DNA of 64,000 nt from Halococcus sediminicola. GTDB taxonomy: Archaea > Halobacteriota > Halobacteria > Halobacteriales > Halococcaceae. The position numbers and the translations under genes were made by a program. The stretch lies in NCBI RefSeq assembly GCF_000755245.1, contig NZ_BBMP01000011.1, positions 104,610-168,609 of the forward strand. The letters run 5' to 3'. Within the stretch, counting starts at the first letter, position 1, and every line of letters begins with the position of its first letter. The notes below the pieces were generated by a model. The model was not told the origin of the DNA, did no database searches, and saw nothing but the letters and a program-made list of their open reading frames with translations. Of this stretch, positions 43,052 through 51,521 are shown in pieces.

Positions 43052-43233
43052 CGCTCGCCCCGCTTGACCGTGAACGGCAACACGTCCGCGTCGTACTCCT
43101 CGGCCGCGATGAGGATGGGTTCGGTACTCTCCGTTCGGACCAGCACGGGTGCGCCGTAGGCTATCTGCAGCGCCCGCGCGCCGATGATGCGTGCCTTTTC
43201 ATACCTATTGTAGCGTTGACTCGCCATCGACAT
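43048..43233 (-). CDS. rpoK: DNA-directed RNA polymerase subunit K (Rpb6 homologue)
   Basis: A subunit of about 60 residues with the omega/Rpb6 core [26 protein letters not shown]. Three nested starts exist: GTG at 43236 (overlapping the RpoN stop), ATG at 43233 and ATG at 43227; the last gives [11 protein letters not shown], closest to relatives. I used the ATG at 43233 because it overlaps the upstream stop as TGATG. It promotes polymerase assembly. It overlaps enolase by 4 bases. Confidence 0.93.
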   Translation of the reverse strand: MSMASQRYNRYEKARIIGARALQIAYGAPVLVRTESTEPILIAAEEYDADVLPFTVKRGER

Positions 43234-43424
43234 CACTGATAGGGAGCCACGATGTCCACGAGGTCGGTGTGCGAGACGAGCATGCGCCGACAGCAGTGCC
43301 GACTCACCCCGAGGTCGTCGAGCACCTCGCCCGGGTCCTCGCCCTCCTCGACGCGGGACTCGAAGGCTTCCCAGTGCTCGCCGACGACGTTACCACACGT
43401 GAAACACCGCACGGGAACCATCAT
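43233..43424 (-). CDS. rpoN: DNA-directed RNA polymerase subunit N (Rpb10 homologue)
   Basis: A 63-residue zinc-binding polymerase subunit: C7-x2-C10 in RCFTCG and adjacent C44-C45 in HCCRRM form the 'zinc bundle' typical of Rpb10, and the segment [17 protein letters not shown] is almost invariant in archaea. Two ATGs in tandem start the frame, and either may be used. It belongs to the ribosomal operon, 30 bases after S9. Confidence 0.97.
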   Translation of the reverse strand: MMVPVRCFTCGNVVGEHWEAFESRVEEGEDPGEVLDDLGVSRHCCRRMLVSHTDLVDIVAPYQ

Positions 43425-43454
43425 CGTCGTGACTCTTCCATTGCTCCGTTCATG

Positions 43455-43850
43455 TTAGCGGTAGGACTTCTGATAGCGCGCCCGTGCACCCGGTCCGCCC
43501 CACTTTTTCGACTCGGACTGGCGGACGTCGTTCACTAGTAGAGAACGGTCGAACTCCATGTACGCATCCCGGAGTTCGGCGTCGTTTCCGTGCTGGACCA
43601 ACCCACGTGCGATGGCCGTCCGCACCGCGTCGGCCCGCCCGACCGTGCCACCGCCACGAACGTCCACCGAGATGTCGACGTCCTCGCGCTGTTCGTCGGC
43701 GATGCGGAACGGTTCGAGCATTTTCAATCGTGCGAGTTCCGGTTCGGCCAGTTCGACGGGCTGTGCGTTCACGCGCACGCGACCCTCCCCATCCGAAACG
43801 GTCGCGCGGGCGATGGCGGTCTTCTTCTTGCCTGATGTGTTTGTTACCAT
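43455..43850 (-). CDS. rpsI: 30S ribosomal protein S9
   Basis: A 131-residue protein: [14 protein letters not shown] at the start, [20 protein letters not shown] in the middle and the universally conserved basic tail ending [10 protein letters not shown] that reaches into the P-site tRNA. The ATG giving MVTNTSGKK was used; a start four codons upstream would overlap L13 and is unlikely. It follows L13 with a 5-base gap. Confidence 0.97.
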   Translation of the reverse strand: MVTNTSGKKKTAIARATVSDGEGRVRVNAQPVELAEPELARLKMLEPFRIADEQREDVDISVDVRGGGTVGRADAVRTAIARGLVQHGNDAELRDAYMEFDRSLLVNDVRQSESKKWGGPGARARYQKSYR

Positions 43851-43855
43851 GATAG

Positions 43856-44290
43856 TTACCACGTGACGTTCGCGCCGAGGTTCTCGCTGACGTCGCCGAG
43901 CTGGACGAACTTGATGTTCGAGAGCCGATCCAACGACGTGCCCTCCAGCACTTCCGTGTCGTCCTCGAAGGGATTGCCGACGTAGACCCGGATGCTCTCG
44001 AAGGCATCGCGGCCGCGCGGACGCTTGTACGGCAGCATGCCCCGGATCGAGCGTTTCATGATGCGGTCCGGGCGTTTCGGGTAGTACGGCCCGCTGTCGG
44101 AGCCGAGTTCGGCACGCTTTTCGAAGACGCCCATCACGTCGTCGTCGCTGCCGGTGATGACGGTCTCTTCGGCGTTGACCACGGCCACCCGTTCGCCGTC
44201 GAGGGCGCGCTCGGCGACCTGACTGGCGACGCGCCCGAGGATGCAGTCGCGTGCGTCCACGACGACATCGGGTTCGAACTCGGCGCTCAT
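43856..44290 (-). CDS. rplM: 50S ribosomal protein L13
   Basis: A 144-residue large-subunit protein with [21 protein letters not shown] at the N-terminus and [18 protein letters not shown], the L13 signature, in the middle. It overlaps L18e by 4 bases (start/stop ATGA) and is in the usual archaeal L18e-L13-S9 order. Confidence 0.97.
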   Translation of the reverse strand: MSAEFEPDVVVDARDCILGRVASQVAERALDGERVAVVNAEETVITGSDDDVMGVFEKRAELGSDSGPYYPKRPDRIMKRSIRGMLPYKRPRGRDAFESIRVYVGNPFEDDTEVLEGTSLDRLSNIKFVQLGDVSENLGANVTW

Positions 44291-44637
44291 CGGATCACCC
44301 GCACGTTCGAGCCGTCGGGGTTGCGTTCGAGCACGTCTTCGAGTCTGACCGACTCGCCGACCTGTTCGATCTTCGTCTCGGCCGTGCCCGAGAAGTCGAC
44401 CGCCGCAACAGTGATCGATTTTTGGAGCACGCCGCTCCCGAGGACTTTCCCGGGGACGACGACCGTCTCGTCTTCGTTCGCGTAGCGTTCTATCCGCCCG
44501 AGGTTCACCTCGGCGTACGTTCGCCGGGGTTTTTCGAGGCGGTCGGCCACGGCCTGCCAGACGGGGCTATCCCGCTCGCGGGCGGCCGACTGTAACTCGG
44601 CGATGAGACTCGTGAGTCTCGGGTTCGTTTTGTTCAT
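44287..44637 (-). CDS. 50S ribosomal protein L18e
   Basis: A 116-residue archaeal/eukaryal-type ribosomal protein (also called eL18). It opens [20 protein letters not shown] and includes [25 protein letters not shown], the family core. It begins 18 bases after the 3' end of tRNA-Leu, so the tRNA and the operon may be on one primary transcript cut by RNase P and tRNA endonucleases. Confidence 0.96.
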   Translation of the reverse strand: MNKTNPRLTSLIAELQSAARERDSPVWQAVADRLEKPRRTYAEVNLGRIERYANEDETVVVPGKVLGSGVLQKSITVAAVDFSGTAETKIEQVGESVRLEDVLERNPDGSNVRVIR

Positions 44638-44655
44638 AAGTTCTCCCAGAAACCA

Positions 44656-44740
44656 TGCAGGGAGCAGGATTCGAACCTGCGAACTCCTACGAGACAGCGC
44701 CCTGAACGCTGCGCCGTTGACCTGACTTGGCTATCCCTGC
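44656..44740 (-). tRNA. tRNA-Leu (anticodon CAG)
   Basis: An 85-base class II tRNA. The acceptor stem is GCAGGGA/TCCCTGC with discriminator A; the anticodon stem-loop is CAGCG-TTCAGGG-CGCTG, giving anticodon CAG; a long variable arm and the T arm GCAGG-TTCGAAT-CCTGC follow. The next genomic bases are TGG, so CCA is not encoded. No intron. It lies between rpoD and the L18e operon on the same strand. Confidence 0.97.
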
Positions 44741-44857
44741 ACGCGAAATCGTCTTGCTTCCGTCCCCACAAATCGGTTTCGGTCGCCGGCACGCCGTACT
44801 GGCCGCTCTCTGTGGCCAGCGACGCGGGCGACCGTGACCGGTTCGTGGGGCGATACA

Positions 44858-45604
44858 TCACAGTTGAACGGCCTCGCTCAGTTCGTTCGCGCGCGCTTCG
44901 AGCGAATCGACCGCCGCGAGCACCAGTTCCTCGACGCTCATCGAGCCGTCCGTCTCGACGTGGAAGACGAACGCGTTCGGGACGTCCCGCACCTCCATCT
45001 CTTTGCCCGGATAGCGCTCGGTGAGGTCGTGGCCGAACTCCTCGGTGGGAATCAACTGGCCGTCCTCTTCGATCACTCCCCGAAGGATGTTCGGTTCCTC
45101 CTCGGCGAACTCCTCGCGGTCGCCGACTTCCTCTACCGTCTGGAGATTACGATAGCCGACGGCCACGCCACCCTGATGTTTGGCGTGGGCTTTCCCGGTA
45201 TCGAGGACGGCCTCGGCCTCGACTTCGAGGCGCTGGCCCTCCTTGAGTTCGATGATGGGGACGTTCTGCTCGGCTGGCTCGACCATCGCGTCCATACTTT
45301 GAAGATCGCCCGAGTAGGCCGTGTCGGGCCCCGACACGTCGAGACCGAGGGTGACGCTCTCGCCCACCTCGAACTCGTCGGGCGGTGCGTTCAGGGGCAC
45401 CATCCCCAGTCGGTGGCCGATCTGCTCGTCGAACATCACCGAGGAGTTCTCGACCATTCGCACCGTATCGATCGAGAGGGTCGGCACGTCCGCGACCATC
45501 GCCCGGCGGATGCCGTTGGCGAACGCGGGCGTGATGCCGCGCACGAGGAATCTGGCCTCGCGCTCGTCGCGGTCGACGAACTCGACGTCGTACTCGGTGC
45601 TCAT
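44858..45604 (-). CDS. rpoD: DNA-directed RNA polymerase subunit D (Rpb3 homologue)
   Basis: A 248-residue polymerase assembly subunit, counterpart of bacterial alpha. [26 protein letters not shown] is the conserved dimerisation block and [18 protein letters not shown] the C-terminal one. The central insertion, which carries an Fe-S cluster in some archaea, has no cysteines here, as in other haloarchaea. It comes 3 bases after S11. This is an RNA polymerase core subunit and not a sigma factor. Confidence 0.97.
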   Translation of the reverse strand: MSTEYDVEFVDRDEREARFLVRGITPAFANGIRRAMVADVPTLSIDTVRMVENSSVMFDEQIGHRLGMVPLNAPPDEFEVGESVTLGLDVSGPDTAYSGDLQSMDAMVEPAEQNVPIIELKEGQRLEVEAEAVLDTGKAHAKHQGGVAVGYRNLQTVEEVGDREEFAEEEPNILRGVIEEDGQLIPTEEFGHDLTERYPGKEMEVRDVPNAFVFHVETDGSMSVEELVLAAVDSLEARANELSEAVQL

Positions 45605-45607
45605 CGG

Positions 45608-45997
45608 TTAGAACCCGCTCGATTTGGGGGCGCGTGTCCCGTCGTGGGGGATCGGTGTGACGTCCTCGATGCGCCCGATCTCGAGACCCGCCCGCGCGAG
45701 CGCCCGGATGGTCGCCTGTGCGCCCGGTCCGGGACTCTGCTGAAGGTTGCCACCGGGACCGCGAAGCTTGACGTGCACGCCCTCGATACCTTGGGCGAGC
45801 ACCTCCTCGGCGACGGTCTCGGCCATCTGCATCGCCGCATAGGGCGACGCCTCGTCACGGTTCTGTTTGACGACCGTGCCGCCGCTCGACTTGGCGAGCG
45901 TCTCGGCACCGGTCTGGTCCGTGACGGAGACGATGGTGTTGTTGAACGAGGCGAAGACGTGGGCGACCGCCCAGCGCTCCTCTTCCTCGGCGCTCAT
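45608..45997 (-). CDS. rpsK: 30S ribosomal protein S11
   Basis: A 129-residue platform protein: [21 protein letters not shown] is the family start, [11 protein letters not shown] and [21 protein letters not shown] the conserved C-terminal part near the decoding site. It overlaps S4 by 4 bases and precedes rpoD by 3. Confidence 0.97.
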   Translation of the reverse strand: MSAEEEERWAVAHVFASFNNTIVSVTDQTGAETLAKSSGGTVVKQNRDEASPYAAMQMAETVAEEVLAQGIEGVHVKLRGPGGNLQQSPGPGAQATIRALARAGLEIGRIEDVTPIPHDGTRAPKSSGF

Positions 45998-46521
45998 TCC
46001 TGTCCCTCCGCGCGTTCGGGATGCAACTCATCTTCGAGCGGACTCCGCTCGTCGAAATCGACGTGGTCCTCTTCGACGGTCGCAACCTTCCGCGAGGGAG
46101 CCGTCACCCGCGCGTCGCCGACGACGATATGCCCATGTGAGACGAACTGGCGGGCCTGTTTCGGCGTGTTCGCCAGCCCGTTGCGATAGACCACCGTCTG
46201 CAGGCGGCGTTCGAGCACGTCGGTGACTTCGAGACTCAGCACGTCGTCGATGCTGTCGGTCTCCGAGAGAACCCCGAGCCGTCGGAGTCGGTCGAGGAAC
46301 TCCTCGCCCTCGCTCTCGGCCTCGTCGGCGTCGCCCTGGGCGTCGCCGAGCAGTCGTCGTGCCTCCTGGCGGAAGCCACGGAGTTCGGACTGCGCGCGCC
46401 AGAGTTCCTCCTTGTTCGCCAGGCCGTAGCGCCCGACGAGATTGGACTCCTCGGCGATGCGCTCGCCCTGGAAGGGGTGGTTCGGCGTCTCGTAGCCTTT
46501 GGTGTTGGAGCCGAGGGCCAT
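45994..46521 (-). CDS. rpsD: 30S ribosomal protein S4
   Basis: A 175-residue primary 16S rRNA-binding protein. [16 protein letters not shown] is the archaeal N-terminus; the S4 RNA-binding domain is [16 protein letters not shown] followed by [17 protein letters not shown]. It starts 1 base after S13 and overlaps S11 by 4 bases. Confidence 0.97.
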   Translation of the reverse strand: MALGSNTKGYETPNHPFQGERIAEESNLVGRYGLANKEELWRAQSELRGFRQEARRLLGDAQGDADEAESEGEEFLDRLRRLGVLSETDSIDDVLSLEVTDVLERRLQTVVYRNGLANTPKQARQFVSHGHIVVGDARVTAPSRKVATVEEDHVDFDERSPLEDELHPERAEGQE

Positions 46522-46522
46522 C

Positions 46523-47041
46523 TTACTCGCCCTCCGCCTCCTCTTCCATCTCCTCCTGGAGCGCTTCGACGTTCACGCCGATGGTACCCTCGCTTCGGCC
46601 GGTGGATTTGGTGCGCTGACCGCGGACCTTCTGGCCGCGCTCGTGGCGCACACCTTTGTAGGAGCTGATCATCTGCATGCGGTTGATGTCCTGCTGGCGC
46701 GTCAGTGAAAGGTCGTTGCCAACCTCGTGGGTCGCCTCGCCCGTGAAGTAGTCCTTCGGGCGATTAGTAAGCCACGCCGGCACGTCCGACGCGAACTCCT
46801 CGACGTGCTCAACGATGGATTCCACATCGTCGTCGTCGAGTCGGCCGAGGGTCGCCGTGCGGTCGATGTTCGCCTGTTCGGCGATGATGCGAGCGGTGCG
46901 CCGGCCGACGCCGTTCATGCCGGTCAGCGCGCGCTCGACGCTTTTCGTCCCGTCGAGGTCGGTTTGGCCGATGCGGACGAAGTAACGGATGTCCTCCTCC
47001 TCTTCGTCCTCGGCCGGTGTGTCTGGGTCTTCTGCACTCAT
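46523..47041 (-). CDS. rpsM: 30S ribosomal protein S13
   Basis: A 172-residue head protein. After an acidic extension comes [18 protein letters not shown], the helix-hairpin-helix [17 protein letters not shown], and [20 protein letters not shown], which contacts tRNA and 23S rRNA. The ATG giving MSAEDPDTP was taken; the frame upstream runs through the tRNA-Ser gene and is a shadow. It is the first protein gene of the S13-S4-S11-RpoD operon. Confidence 0.97.
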   Translation of the reverse strand: MSAEDPDTPAEDEEEEDIRYFVRIGQTDLDGTKSVERALTGMNGVGRRTARIIAEQANIDRTATLGRLDDDDVESIVEHVEEFASDVPAWLTNRPKDYFTGEATHEVGNDLSLTRQQDINRMQMISSYKGVRHERGQKVRGQRTKSTGRSEGTIGVNVEALQEEMEEEAEGE

Positions 47042-47055
47042 TGATGGGTCCTGAG

Positions 47056-47140
47056 CGTCGTGGCGGGGATTCGAACCCCGGAGGCTGTGCGCCACAGAGT
47101 TAGCAACCCTGCGCCTTGGGCCAGGCTTGGCTACCACGAC
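47056..47140 (-). tRNA. tRNA-Ser (anticodon GCT)
   Basis: An 85-base class II tRNA. The acceptor stem is GTCGTGG/CCACGAC with discriminator G, the anticodon stem-loop CAGGG-TTGCTAA-CTCTG gives anticodon GCT, and a long variable arm precedes the T arm GGGG-TTCGAAT-CCCC. CCA is not encoded and no intron is seen. It heads the S13 operon, 14 bases before the S13 start codon, so it is probably processed from the operon transcript. Confidence 0.97.
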
Positions 47141-47217
47141 CCGTTTCGTAGGTGCGCCCTCACGGACTCGGGGGTCAGCCCCCTACAGTACGTCGTATGC
47201 ACTCTATCCCGACGCGG

Positions 47218-47225
47218 GTATTTAA
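47218..47225 (-). promoter_or_regulatory. TATA box for the tRNA-Ser/S13 operon
   Basis: On the minus strand GTTCTTAAATACCCG contains TTAAATAC, a good haloarchaeal TATA element. Start of transcription would be near 47193, about 50 bases before tRNA-Ser, consistent with one promoter serving tRNA and ribosomal genes. Confidence 0.55.
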
Positions 47226-47257
47226 GAACAACGAACCGCCCCGGCGCGGGTCCCAAT

Positions 47258-47265
47258 CCTTATCG
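47258..47265 (+). promoter_or_regulatory. TATA-like box of the Mrp gene
   Basis: CCTTATCG is centred about 26 bases before the ATG of the Mrp-family gene, the spacing for a leaderless message. It lies back to back with the ribosomal operon promoter in a 147-base divergent spacer that otherwise holds no gene. Confidence 0.45.
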
Positions 47266-47287
47266 CTCGCGCAAGGTTGGGTTCGGC

Positions 47288-48307
47288 ATGAACGAATCCG
47301 ACGTGCGCTCGCTGCTTGCCGAGGTCGAGGACCCCGACCTCGGCACGGACATCGTCTCGGGGAACCTCGTCAACGAGATCCGTATCGAAGAGGGCGTCGC
47401 CCACGTCTCGCTCGCACTCGGTGCACCCTACTCGCCGACCGAGAGCGGTATCGCGGCCCGCGTGCGCGAGGTACTCGATGCAGAGGGGATCGAGAGCGAA
47501 CTCACCGCCGCTGTCGAGCGCGACGAGGAGGTGCTGCCGGGCGTGAAGAACGTCATCGCCGTCGCCTCGGGCAAGGGCGGCGTCGGCAAGTCCACCGTCG
47601 CCGTGAACCTCGCGGCCGGTCTCTCCCAACTCGGCGCGCGCGTCGGCCTGTTCGACGCCGATATTTATGGTCCGAACGTCCCGCGGATGGTCGGCTCCGA
47701 CGAGCGCCCGCAGGCCACCGCCGAGGAGCAACTCATCCCGCCCGAAAAGTACGGCATGAAACTGATGAGCATGGACTTTCTGGTGGGCGAGGACGACCCC
47801 GTCATCTGGCGCGGCCCGATGGTCCACAAGGTACTGACTCAGTTGTTCGAGGACGTCGAATGGGGCGCGCTCGATTACATGGTCGTGGACTTGCCCCCGG
47901 GAACCGGCGACACGCAGCTCACTCTCCTCCAGAGCGTGCCGATTGCGGGCGCGGTCATCGTCACCACTCCTCAGGAGGTGGCCATCGACGACGCCCGGAA
48001 GGGATTGGAGATGTTCGGTAAGCACGATACTCCTGTATTGGGTATCGTCGAGAACATGAGCGGGTTCGTCTGCCCGGATTGTGGCAGCGAGCACGACTTG
48101 TTTGGAAGGGGCGGCGGCCGCGAGTTCGCCACCGACGTCGATATGCCCTTCCTCGGCGAGATACCGCTTGACCCGCGCGTGCGGGAGGGCGAGGATGGTG
48201 CACCACTCGTCCTCGGCGAGGGCGAGGCCGCCGAGGCACTTCGGGAGTTCACCGCAACCACCGCGAACAACGTCGGCATCGTCCACCGAAACCGGCGACG
48301 AGAGTAG
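47288..48307 (+). CDS. Mrp/NBP35-family Fe-S cluster carrier ATPase
   Basis: A 339-residue P-loop ATPase that binds and delivers Fe-S clusters. An N-terminal DUF59/MIP18 domain (about 1-75, DVRSLLAEVEDPDLGTDIV) precedes the deviant Walker A SGKGGVGKST, DADIYGPNVPRM, LPPGTGDTQL and the cluster-binding pair CPDC (FVCPDCGSEHDLFG). The domain order equals bacterial ApbC/Mrp. The start follows the TATA-like box described at 47258. It is monocistronic, converging with the next gene. Confidence 0.95.
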   Translation: MNESDVRSLLAEVEDPDLGTDIVSGNLVNEIRIEEGVAHVSLALGAPYSPTESGIAARVREVLDAEGIESELTAAVERDEEVLPGVKNVIAVASGKGGVGKSTVAVNLAAGLSQLGARVGLFDADIYGPNVPRMVGSDERPQATAEEQLIPPEKYGMKLMSMDFLVGEDDPVIWRGPMVHKVLTQLFEDVEWGALDYMVVDLPPGTGDTQLTLLQSVPIAGAVIVTTPQEVAIDDARKGLEMFGKHDTPVLGIVENMSGFVCPDCGSEHDLFGRGGGREFATDVDMPFLGEIPLDPRVREGEDGAPLVLGEGEAAEALREFTATTANNVGIVHRNRRRE

Positions 48308-48308
48308 C

Positions 48309-48752
48309 TCAGACCGATGCGACGTCCAGTTCCTCGAAGCTCCAGAGTCGGATCTTCGCCTCCACGAGGTCGCGCTGCTCGCTCAGGTCGTTCTCGTCGA
48401 ATTCTTCGATGACCCGACGGCTCTCCCGTCGCATGCGTGCTTCGAGATCGGTCTGGTCGGGTTCGTCGCGCACGTCGTTGAGCAGCGCCTCGAAGTCCTC
48501 GCGGATGTCGAGGGCGGCCCGAGCGGCGTTACAGCGCGCGAGCGGGTTGAGACCCATGTCGAGCACTAGTTCGCGCACGAGTCCCCAGTCGTTCGCACAG
48601 AAGTGGATCGACACCTCGCCGACGATGTCGCGCCAGGCGATCGGCCCCGAATTCTTCATGAGTTGGACGGCGCGTGGGGGCAGATCGATGCGCGCAGTCG
48701 TATCGGTATCGCCGCAGAGACAGCAGGGTTGCTCGGTCTTGCCGGTGTACAC
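48309..48752 (-). CDS. Haloarchaeal conserved protein with an N-terminal zinc-knuckle-like motif
   Basis: A 147-residue protein. Near the start is CCLCGDTDTTARIDLPP; two cysteines spaced CxxC, with C and H residues later (HFCANDW), suggest a metal site. The helical C-terminal half is ARAALDIREDFEALLNDVRDEPDQ and a charged region. I do not recognise a family. No ATG exists in a sensible place; a GTG giving VYTGKTEQPCC is the best start, because the divergent tyrS gene begins 96 bases away. It converges with the Mrp gene, stop to stop 1 base apart. Confidence 0.65.
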   Translation of the reverse strand: MYTGKTEQPCCLCGDTDTTARIDLPPRAVQLMKNSGPIAWRDIVGEVSIHFCANDWGLVRELVLDMGLNPLARCNAARAALDIREDFEALLNDVRDEPDQTDLEARMRRESRRVIEEFDENDLSEQRDLVEAKIRLWSFEELDVASV

Positions 48753-48848
48753 GGTATCGGTAGGGACCGAGAAAGGATGTGTCCGCCGCTTGCGGCACTC
48801 GACGCGGTGAAGGGAATCGCTTAACAGCGCGCACAGGACAGCACAGGT

Positions 48849-49874
48849 ATGAACGATGGCGAGCGCCGACGGCTCGTGACGCGCAACACCGCCGAGATCG
48901 TCACCGACGAGGAACTCAACGAGTTGCTCGACGGTGATCCCACGGTGTATATCGGCTACGCGCCGACCGGTGAGATGCATATCGGCCACTTCACGACCAT
49001 CCGCAAACTCGCGGACTTCCTCAGGGCAGGTCTCGACGTCACAGTATTGATCGCCGACCTCCACGCCCACCTCGACGACGAGAAGAGTCCCTTCGAGCTG
49101 CTCGACGCGCGCACGGCCTACTACCGCGAGGCGATCGAGGGGATGGTCGCGGCGGCCGGTGCCGATCCCGACGAGATCACGTTCGTCGAGGGCCGCGAGT
49201 TCGAACTCGATGCTGACTACTCGCTCGAACTACTCAGGATGGCCGCCGACACCACCATCTCGCGGGTGCAGCGCGCCGGCAGCGAGGTCGTCCGCCAGTC
49301 CGAGAACCCCAAACTGGGCGGTCTCATCTACCCGCTGATGCAGACCCTCGACATCGACGCGCTCGACGCCGACATCGCCTACGGGGGGATCGACCAGCGT
49401 GGCATCTACATGCTCAGCCGCGAACTGTTCGCCGACCGGGGTGAAGAACCTCCAGTCTGTGTGTTCGCGCCACTGCTCGCGGGGCTTTCGGGCGGGAAGA
49501 TGAGCGCCTCGGACGCGACCTCGAAGGTCAATCTCACCGACGATCCCGATACCGTCGCCGAGAAACTCCAGGGCGCGTACTGCCCGCAGGGCGAGGTCGA
49601 GGACAACGGCGTGCTCGAATACATGGAGTTCCTCGTCTTTCCGATTCTCACCGAGCGCGACGAGACCTTCGAAATCGAGCGTCCCGACGAGTACGGCGGC
49701 GATCTCACCTACGAGAGCTACGACGATCTCGAAGCCGACTTCGCGAGCGGCGACCTCCATCCACAGGACCTGAAGAACGCCGCCGCCGAATACGTCTCGA
49801 CCGTTATCGATCCCGTTCGCGAGCACATCGACGCCGACCGATTGGCCGAGGCCTACCCCGAGAAGGGCGACTGA
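48849..49874 (+). CDS. tyrS: Tyrosyl-tRNA synthetase
   Basis: A 341-residue class I synthetase of the archaeal type, lacking the bacterial S4-like tail. The HIGH motif is HIGH itself (44-47 in GEMHIGHFTTIRKL) and the KMSKS loop is KMSAS (LSGGKMSASD, near residue 217). YIGYAPTG and GGIDQRGIYML bind tyrosine. A TATA-like GCTTAACAG lies about 25 bases upstream. Confidence 0.97.
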   Translation: MNDGERRRLVTRNTAEIVTDEELNELLDGDPTVYIGYAPTGEMHIGHFTTIRKLADFLRAGLDVTVLIADLHAHLDDEKSPFELLDARTAYYREAIEGMVAAAGADPDEITFVEGREFELDADYSLELLRMAADTTISRVQRAGSEVVRQSENPKLGGLIYPLMQTLDIDALDADIAYGGIDQRGIYMLSRELFADRGEEPPVCVFAPLLAGLSGGKMSASDATSKVNLTDDPDTVAEKLQGAYCPQGEVEDNGVLEYMEFLVFPILTERDETFEIERPDEYGGDLTYESYDDLEADFASGDLHPQDLKNAAAEYVSTVIDPVREHIDADRLAEAYPEKGD

Positions 49875-49947
49875 TCCGCGGGACTGGCCTACCGCCATGC
49901 GCCGGCGCGGGCAAACGATTCAGGTGCGACCGGCCCCTTCGTCAAGC

Positions 49948-50217
49948 ATGGCTCCAGCAACGCCCGGCATCCACCACGCTACCGCGATCGCCGGCGACCC
50001 CGACGAGAACGTCGCCTTCTTCCCCTGGACCGGCGACGGCCGCCCCGGCGCGTTCGGCGCGGGCCAGACGCGGACGGTCGCCTACCGGACTCCCGAGGAA
50101 TCCATCGATTTCTGGGCCGAGCGACTGGTCACGAAGGGTATCGACTACGAGCGCACGGAGCGCAACTGCCCAGCTTTAACCGGCCGCCGGTCGATAGTGA
50201 CTGAGAATGGACGATAG
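49948..50217 (+). pseudogene. Remnant of a ring-cleaving (VOC) dioxygenase gene
   Basis: The 89-codon frame begins like a two-domain VOC dioxygenase of the MhqO type (GIHHATAIAGDPDENV), then jumps directly to FFPWTGDGRPGAFGAGQT and AYRTPEESIDFWAERL, blocks that in intact proteins lie about 45 residues further on, after the DFYxxxLGLRLVK region that is missing here. After about residue 72 homology stops and the frame runs into the promoter and first bases of the next gene. Intact members are about 300 residues, so an internal deletion and loss of the C-terminal three quarters are implied. Several metal ligands are gone. It is still an open frame and might be translated, but a dead gene is more likely. 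Confidence 0.7.
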
Positions 50218-51457
50218 TGATCAGGGCATCCCGTCGCGCGTCACCGAACCGTTCCGCTTCGCGTACGACGCCCCGAGACTCCGGTGTGGCCGCCACAGCG
50301 CCGACGAGTTGGGCGAAGAACTCGCGGCCCAGGGTCTCGAACGCGCGCTCGTCGTCAGCGGGCGGACCGTCGGCACGACATCGGCCGTCATCGACCCCGT
50401 CAGGGAAGGTTTGGGCGAGCGCCTCGCGGGCGTTTTCGCGGAGACGACGCCCGAAAAGCGGCTCTCGACGGCCGCCGCCGGAGCCGAGCGAGCGCGCGAA
50501 CTGGACGCCGACTGCATCGTCGCGCTCGGCGGCGGCAGCAGCCTCGACGCCGCCAAACAGGTGAGTGCTCTCGTCGCGCGTGTGGCCGCGACGGACGACG
50601 ATCCGGCGACCGTGTACGACGCCGCAGGAACGGAACTCGCCGAGACGGGAACGCTCGCCGTGCCAGAGGCAGCCATACCGATCGTTGCGGTGCCGACGAC
50701 GCTCGCGGGGGCCGACGTCTCGCAAGGTGGCGGCATCACGGCGACGCCCGATGGCGGACTCGTCGCCGAATCAGTGGCTGGCGGTCTCTCGGACCCCAAA
50801 CTGCTGCCGACGGCCGTCGTCGCCGACCCCGCGCTAATCGCCACGACGCCCGACGACGTGCTCGCCGCCTCGGCGATGAACGGCTTCGACAAGGGTATCG
50901 AGACGCTGTACGCCAGCACGGCGACGCCGGTGACCGACGCCACCGCCGTCCGCGGGCTCTCGCTCTTCCAGGACGGGCTGCTCGCGTTCGGTGACGGCAT
51001 TCACGACCCGTGGGTCTTCGACGCGCTTGCTCGTGGCAGCCTGCTCGTCCAGTACGGCATCTCGCGGCCCGACGCGGGCACGCTCTCGCTGATCCACGCC
51101 CTCGGCCACGGCCTGACACGCGGTTATCCCGTCCAGCAGGGGGCGGCCCACGCCATCGTCGCACCCCACGCCCTCGACTACCTCTTCGAGCGCGTCGACG
51201 GCCGGCGGGACCTACTGGCCGAGGCGCTCGGCGTGGCCGACGTTAATGACCCGACCGACGCCATCGTGACCGCCGTCGCGGACGTTCGGGACGCGCTCGG
51301 GCTGCCGACGCGGCTCCGGGACGTCGATGGACCGGAACCCGAGGAGTTCCCGGCGGTCGCCGAGGACGTCCTCGCCGATGGTTTCATCGCGAACGTGCCC
51401 ACCGGACTGGACCCGACGAGCGAGGGAATCGAGGCGATACTGGCGGCTGCGTGGTAG
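50207..51457 (+). CDS. Fe-ADH superfamily dehydrogenase with altered metal site
   Basis: A 416-residue two-domain dehydrogenase. The NAD-binding GGGSSLDAAK is at 108-117 and VPTTLAGAD at 162-170. By alignment with the E. coli FucO blocks GMDALTHAIE and TPHGVANAI, the metal ligands Asp and His become N225 and K229 (AMNGFDKGIE) and the last His becomes Q311 (PVQQGAAHAI); only H301 (ALGHGL) remains. It may therefore be metal-free, like maleylacetate reductases, or use another cation. The start ATG is 25 bases after a TATA-like GCTTTAACC located in the tail of the upstream pseudogene. Substrate is unknown. Confidence 0.88.
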   Translation: MDDSDQGIPSRVTEPFRFAYDAPRLRCGRHSADELGEELAAQGLERALVVSGRTVGTTSAVIDPVREGLGERLAGVFAETTPEKRLSTAAAGAERARELDADCIVALGGGSSLDAAKQVSALVARVAATDDDPATVYDAAGTELAETGTLAVPEAAIPIVAVPTTLAGADVSQGGGITATPDGGLVAESVAGGLSDPKLLPTAVVADPALIATTPDDVLAASAMNGFDKGIETLYASTATPVTDATAVRGLSLFQDGLLAFGDGIHDPWVFDALARGSLLVQYGISRPDAGTLSLIHALGHGLTRGYPVQQGAAHAIVAPHALDYLFERVDGRRDLLAEALGVADVNDPTDAIVTAVADVRDALGLPTRLRDVDGPEPEEFPAVAEDVLADGFIANVPTGLDPTSEGIEAILAAAW

Positions 51458-51521
51458 CCACAGCGGTTCGAGGCATCGCATCAACCCCACCCGGAACGCT
51501 GCTGTCGATGGAGGAGGGCGT

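Noticed and set aside
44656..47140. Introns in the two tRNA genes
   Set aside because: Both anticodon stems and loops are intact and contiguous; the long middle part is the normal variable arm of class II tRNAs.
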